In this document: piece by piece, positions 60,667-64,000 of the stretch
Numbering within the stretch: position 1 is the first letter of the stretch
How the letters are laid out: each line of letters opens with the position of its first letter
Notes under the pieces: model-generated
What the model was told of the DNA's origin: nothing
What the model saw: the letters and a program-made list of their open reading frames with translations, nothing else
Databases searched by the model: none
Assembly (NCBI RefSeq): GCF_013820765.1
Contig: NZ_JABJVM010000001.1
Coordinates: 62,001-126,000 of the forward strand
DNA from: Paenilisteria rustica
Lineage (GTDB): Bacteria > Bacillota > Bacilli > Lactobacillales > Listeriaceae
Direction of reading: 5' to 3'
DNA length: 64,000 nt
Translations under genes and position numbers: made by a program

Positions 60667-61113
60667 ATGACGAAAAAGAAATATCGATGGTTAATTGTGA
60701 TTATTTTTCTGGGCAGCTGGATAACATATTCATTGCAGCAACCAGCTATTGTATACTCAAAAGGATAATATTGGAAAGTTGTCTATAAACCAAGAGCTGC
60801 GGGAGTGACGGATTCAACAGACCATCCTTGGAGTGGTTATATAAAATGGCGCGGACTTACAGAACCAAAAGTTCTACAAGTAGATATGATGATGGATGGC
60901 GAACCTGTTAATTTCCTTGAGGAGCACAATTTGAAAAATACGAAAGATGGTAATTTTGACGGCCGGACTATCCCTGATCCTATGACGTTTTATGATGGTC
61001 CTGATATAGACGAGGTTCAAGCAATCAAGATAACTTGGGAGAAGGGTAATAAAATATATGAAGAGGTAGTTAAATTGAAAATGTATAAAATAAGCTTAAT
61101 CCCGTTTTTTTGA
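60667..61113 (+). pseudogene. Nonsense-inactivated paralogue of the gene at 60177
   Basis: From ATG 60667 (GGAG upstream) the frame codes a signal helix (YRWLIVIIFLGSWITYSLQQ), meets a TAA at 60766-60768, and stays open in the same frame to 61113: YWKVVYKPRAA, HPWSGYIKWRGL, AIKITWEKGN. The paralogue has Ser-Glu-Asn-Trp where this one has stop-Tyr-Trp. A GTG at 60805 could restart translation, but without the signal helix. Confidence 0.75.
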
Positions 61114-61149
61114 TAGGGTTTGATTGTAATATAGCATGGAGGTGAATAT

Positions 61150-61197
61150 TTGAAAAAAAGTTCAATAATAATTAGCGTGATTGGCTTTTTATATTAA
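61150..61197 (+). pseudogene. Truncated N-terminus of a DUF3139-like paralogue
   Basis: TTG start with GGAGGTG 6 bp upstream gives MKKSSIIISVIGFLY and a TAA, matching MKKRSTVIISVIVFL of the gene at 59692. The remaining sequence up to the VanZ-like gene is not recognisable. Confidence 0.65.
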
Positions 61198-61269
61198 AAC
61201 GGAGAAAATAAGCAATAACGATACGACTAAAGGTATAGGAACTATTAATAAATAAGGTGGCGTTAGGCT

Positions 61270-61842
61270 ATGCTAACTGCAAAAGTTATACTTCTCATTG
61301 CGCCTATTATCTATGTATTCTTTTTGATTCGATGGATTAGGAAGAAAGAGCCGATTGAGAAAATAGTTTTTAAATCATGTATGTTTATTTATGTAACAGG
61401 TGTCGTAGGCTATACGATGTTTCCAATTATGACAAATAGCATGTTGATTGAAGATACTCGTATTTTAAGAGATGGTGCAACTGGAATTAACATCATACCT
61501 TTTGCAACTGTTTGGGATATCTATATTTATAGTGGAGATTTGGATGTTAGTCAGGCTATTTTTCAAGTTGTCGCCAATATTATTATGTTTATACCACTAG
61601 GCTGTTTGTACCCACTATGTTCAATGTATAAAGTTAGCTGGAAAAGGATGTTTTTGTTGGCGCTCACTTTGTCAATGTCTATAGAACTATTGCAATTACT
61701 GCAAAATATTCTATATCAATCCGCTTTCAAATATGTAGATATAGATGATTTGATTTGGAATGTGAGTGGTGGAATGATTGGGTACACGCTATTTCGAATA
61801 TGCAAACCGCTTTTTCAAAAGTTGAATGTTTATCATTTTTGA
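61270..61842 (+). CDS. VanZ-like membrane protein
   Basis: 190-residue protein with about five membrane helices. INIIPFATVWDIYIYSG (about 75-91), NIIMFIPLGCLYPL (about 107-120) and the SIELLQLLQNILYQSAFKYVDIDDLIWNVSGGMIGY block (about 137-172) form the VanZ family signature. VanZ of enterococci gives low-level teicoplanin resistance; most relatives have unknown roles. AAGGTGG is 9 bp before the ATG. It sits between two fragments of DUF3139-like genes, so it may have been inserted in that array. Confidence 0.88.
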   Translation: MLTAKVILLIAPIIYVFFLIRWIRKKEPIEKIVFKSCMFIYVTGVVGYTMFPIMTNSMLIEDTRILRDGATGINIIPFATVWDIYIYSGDLDVSQAIFQVVANIIMFIPLGCLYPLCSMYKVSWKRMFLLALTLSMSIELLQLLQNILYQSAFKYVDIDDLIWNVSGGMIGYTLFRICKPLFQKLNVYHF

Positions 61843-61863
61843 TGTATATTGAAGCAGTTATTC

Positions 61864-61933
61864 GGGATAGATGATTATAAGTGGACTAAACGATTTGAAA
61901 TACCAACCACCAGCCTCAATGCAAAACCAATAA
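61864..61933 (+). pseudogene. C-terminal fragment of a DUF3139-like paralogue
   Basis: The last codons read LKYQPPASMQNQ-like (here FEIPTTSLNAKP in one frame; KYQPPASMQNQ in the neighbouring one) and DNA of this stretch matches the end of the gene at 59212, with small deletions upstream. The rest of the gene is missing. Confidence 0.65.
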
Positions 61934-62002
61934 AAGAAGAAAACATGTCATGAAAATGGCGTGTTTTTTTCTGGGCGCAAAATCTACCCTCCACCTCTAT
62001 TT
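61897..62002 (+). repeat. Direct repeat of 59536-59641
   Basis: About 106 bp nearly identical to the 3' end of the gene at 59212 plus its downstream flank: CAAAATCTACCCTCCA and ACATGTCATG are exact in both, and a few bases differ. The pair encloses genes at 59692-61842 and points to duplication of the array unit. Confidence 0.8.
61943..61970 (+). terminator. Terminator after the VanZ-like gene
   Basis: ACATGTCAT and ATGGCGTGT pair fully with wobbles around GAAA, followed by seven T. Confidence 0.7.
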
Positions 62003-62049
62003 TAGTGTATGATAAAAAGGTAAACTAAATCGAGAGAGGACGTGGCGGC

Positions 62050-62781
62050 ATGAAGTTGACTGTGTTTGGTCATTGGGGTGGCTTTCCGAAAGTGGATGAG
62101 GGAACGTCGAGTTATTTATTGGAAGAGGATGGATTTAAATTATTGATTGATGTCGGTGCGAGTGCCGTTTCTATTATGCAGAATTATGTGGACCCGAACG
62201 CCATTGATGCGGCGATTATTTCGCATTATCATCCGGATCATGTGGCGGATGTTGGGATTTTGCAGCATTATCGTTTGATCGGCGGGATGAACGCGGATGT
62301 TCCTGTGTTGCCGATGTATGGGCATGACGAGGATGCGCGTGGTTTTTCTTATCTTTCGATGCCAAATGTGTCAGAGGGAATTGCGTATAATCCGAACAAG
62401 CCGCTCACAGTTGGGCCGTTTACGATCACCTTTTTAAAGACGGTGCATCCGGTAGTTTGTTATGCGATGCGGGTTGAGGCGAACGGGAAAGTATTTGTGT
62501 TCACAGCGGATTCGGCGTATCAGGAGTCGTTTGTTCCTTTCGCAACGGGCGCAGATTTGTTGATGGCGGATACGAATTTCTATAAAGACCTCGCTGGAAA
62601 AAGTCAGATTCATATGGCAAGTACGGAAGTTGGGAAATTGGCGCAGGATGCTGGCGTGAAGACATTGTTGCTATCGCATTTACCGCAGTTTGGTGAGTTG
62701 GCAACGCTAAAAGCGGAAGCGGCGTCGGCATTTGATGGACAGATTGTGTTGGCTGAAAAAGGCCTGATTATCGAGTTTTAA
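62050..62781 (+). CDS. MBL-fold metal-dependent hydrolase
   Basis: 243-residue metallo-beta-lactamase-fold protein. The zinc motif SHYHPDHVAD (about residues 57-66), VFTADSAYQESF (Asp near 158) and LLLSHLPQFG (His near 215) are present; the fold resembles RNase Z-like and YhfI-type proteins. Substrate unknown. ATG 62050 has GAGGACGTG upstream at about 6 bp. It lies 14 bp before lplA, and both are probably cotranscribed, as in Listeria by memory. Confidence 0.9.
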   Translation: MKLTVFGHWGGFPKVDEGTSSYLLEEDGFKLLIDVGASAVSIMQNYVDPNAIDAAIISHYHPDHVADVGILQHYRLIGGMNADVPVLPMYGHDEDARGFSYLSMPNVSEGIAYNPNKPLTVGPFTITFLKTVHPVVCYAMRVEANGKVFVFTADSAYQESFVPFATGADLLMADTNFYKDLAGKSQIHMASTEVGKLAQDAGVKTLLLSHLPQFGELATLKAEAASAFDGQIVLAEKGLIIEF

Positions 62782-62795
62782 GGAGGACGTAAGGC

Positions 62796-63791
62796 GTGTA
62801 TTTTATTGATAATAAGAATGTATTGGATCCGACGATAAATTTGGCGGTGGAAGAGTTTATTTTGACGGAGCTCAATTTGGACGAACCAGTGTTGCTTTTC
62901 TATATTAACCAGCCGTCGATTATTATTGGGCGGAATCAGAATACGATTGAGGAAATTAATACGGAATATGTGGCGGCAAATAACGTCAAGGTTGTGCGTC
63001 GTTTATCGGGCGGTGGCGCGGTTTATCATGATGAGGGGAATCTGAATTTCAGCTTTATTACGAAGGATGATGGGGATTCGTTCCACAACTTCGCGAAATT
63101 TACGGAGCCGATTGTGACGGCGCTTAAGAAGCAAGGTGTGAATGCGGAGTTGAAAGGACGCAATGATTTGTTGATTGACGGCTTCAAAGTGTCTGGGAAT
63201 GCGCAGTTTGCAACGAAAGGCAAGATGTTTTCGCATGGGACGTTGATGCTGGATCTTAATTTGGATCATGTCGTGGCGTCGCTGAAGGTGCGCAAGGATA
63301 AGATTGAGTCGAAGGGCATTAAGTCGGTGCGTAGCCGGGTTGCGAATATTTCGGAGTTCATGGAAAACAAGATGACAACGGAGGAGTTTCGTGATTTGCT
63401 ATTGCTTGATATTTTTGATGTCGAAAGTGTGGCGGATGTGAAGGAATATGTGCTCACGGAGGCAGACTGGGAGAAGATTCATGCGATTTCCGAGAAGCGT
63501 TACAATAACTGGGATTGGAATTACGGGAAGTCACCTAAGTTTAATTTGGAGCGGACGAAACGTTTTCCAGTTGGTGGTATTGACGTGCGCCTGGACGTTG
63601 TGAAAAGTGTTATTGCGGACGTTAAAATTTTCGGTGATTTCTTCGGGGTTGGCGATGTGGCGGAGATTGAGGATAAGCTTCGTGGTGTCAATTATGAGCG
63701 CCAGGCGATTGAAAATGCTTTGAAAGACGTGAAAATAAAACATTATTTTGGTAATATTACAATGGAAGATTTCTTAGATTTATTATATTAA
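62796..63791 (+). CDS. lplA: Lipoate-protein ligase A
   Basis: 331-residue ligase that activates free lipoate with ATP and attaches it to lysines of E2 subunits and GcvH. INLAVEEFIL, FYINQPSIIIGRNQNTIEEIN, VVRRLSGGGAVYHDEGNLNFSF (lipoate loop, about 66-87) and KVSGNAQFATKGKMFSHGTLML (catalytic Lys region) are all intact, followed by the C-terminal accessory domain. Start is GTG 62796 with GGAGG 9 bp upstream. As I recall, the Listeria homologue LplA1 supports growth inside host cells; that role should not be assumed here. Confidence 0.94.
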   Translation: MYFIDNKNVLDPTINLAVEEFILTELNLDEPVLLFYINQPSIIIGRNQNTIEEINTEYVAANNVKVVRRLSGGGAVYHDEGNLNFSFITKDDGDSFHNFAKFTEPIVTALKKQGVNAELKGRNDLLIDGFKVSGNAQFATKGKMFSHGTLMLDLNLDHVVASLKVRKDKIESKGIKSVRSRVANISEFMENKMTTEEFRDLLLLDIFDVESVADVKEYVLTEADWEKIHAISEKRYNNWDWNYGKSPKFNLERTKRFPVGGIDVRLDVVKSVIADVKIFGDFFGVGDVAEIEDKLRGVNYERQAIENALKDVKIKHYFGNITMEDFLDLLY

Positions 63792-63802
63792 TGACTGTTT
63801 TT

Positions 63803-63836
63803 GAGTCTGGGCCAAGGGGCTTAGGCTCTTTGTTTT
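63803..63836 (+). terminator. Terminator of lplA
   Basis: GAGTCTGGGCC (63803-63813) pairs with GGCTTAGGCTC (63818-63828) with mismatches, followed by TTTGTTTTG. Confidence 0.65.
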
Positions 63837-63901
63837 GTATGGAGACTTATTTCTCTTCTGTAAATTAGGAGAAATGTCACATATTTTACTAGTGGTATTA
63901 T

Positions 63902-63930
63902 TTTCAAAAAGAGAAGAAATCTGGTATATT
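63902..63930 (+). promoter_or_regulatory. Promoter for a gene beyond the window
   Basis: TTTCAA (63902-63907), 17-bp spacer, TATATT (63925-63930). No gene start is seen before 64000. The stretch 63837-64000 otherwise holds nothing I recognise. Confidence 0.5.
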
Positions 63931-64000
63931 AGAGGTAAGGAAATAATGTTTGACACTTTCCGATTTACTTCATAATGAACGCGACAGAATGATTTTTTGT

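Overview
The window comes from a low-GC Firmicute and looks like a member of the Listeriaceae. The evidence is gene content and order that I recall from Listeria: a ManR-type regulator with a sigma-54 mannose-family PTS operon, azoreductase, lysine permease with an L-box, LOV-STAS photoreceptor, RelP, potABCD, coaA, ltaS, srtA and lplA. It is probably not L. monocytogenes itself, because several blocks are inserted or rearranged. No database search was possible, so all family names rest on motifs and remembered synteny.

Layout. 1-7.0 kb: end of an unknown gene, the minus-strand PTS operon (EIIA-EIIB-EIIC-EIID) with a textbook -24/-12 promoter, its activator ManR, and azoreductase. 7.1-14.8 kb: a very large two-activase acyl-CoA-dehydratase-type protein, then a three-gene operon (DUF2177, DhaL-DegV fusion, DUF1295). 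14.8-21.5 kb: tandem paralogous lipoproteins, a palindromic intergenic repeat, NmrA-like protein, RarD, small membrane proteins, an IS3-family remnant, MarR/YceI and a second MarR gene. 21.6-27.1 kb: a 1798-residue LPXTG surface protein with 18 Ig-like repeats. 27.1-40.9 kb: lysine riboswitch and permease, LOV-STAS protein, RelP, cation/proton antiporter, PotR-PotABCD, VOC protein, a His-rich permease pair, pantothenate kinase. 40.9-41.3 kb: a compact par/Fst-like type I toxin-antitoxin locus. 41.3-51.5 kb: TetR-controlled ABC exporter, a second copy of the palindromic repeat, kdpFABC with a short KdpD, and a dicarboxylate-type symporter. 51.5-54.7 kb: ltaS and srtA. 54.9-62 kb: a decayed secreted protein with a C-terminal papain-like domain, followed by small membrane-anchored paralogues (DUF3139-like and others), pseudogene fragments, a VanZ-like gene and flanking direct repeats. 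62-64 kb: MBL-fold protein and lipoate ligase.

How parts may work together. ManR and sigma-54 drive the PTS operon. SrtA could anchor the giant LPXTG protein. A 22-bp identical operator-containing sequence in front of both the activase giant and the ABC exporter suggests one TetR regulon. The Fst-like locus has the parts of the pAD1 par module: toxin ORF, short convergent RNA, shared terminator hairpin, and a direct repeat that lets the short RNA pair with the toxin start site. The 55-62 kb segment looks like a toxin/immunity-style locus in decay, with nonsense codons, frameshifts and truncated duplicates.
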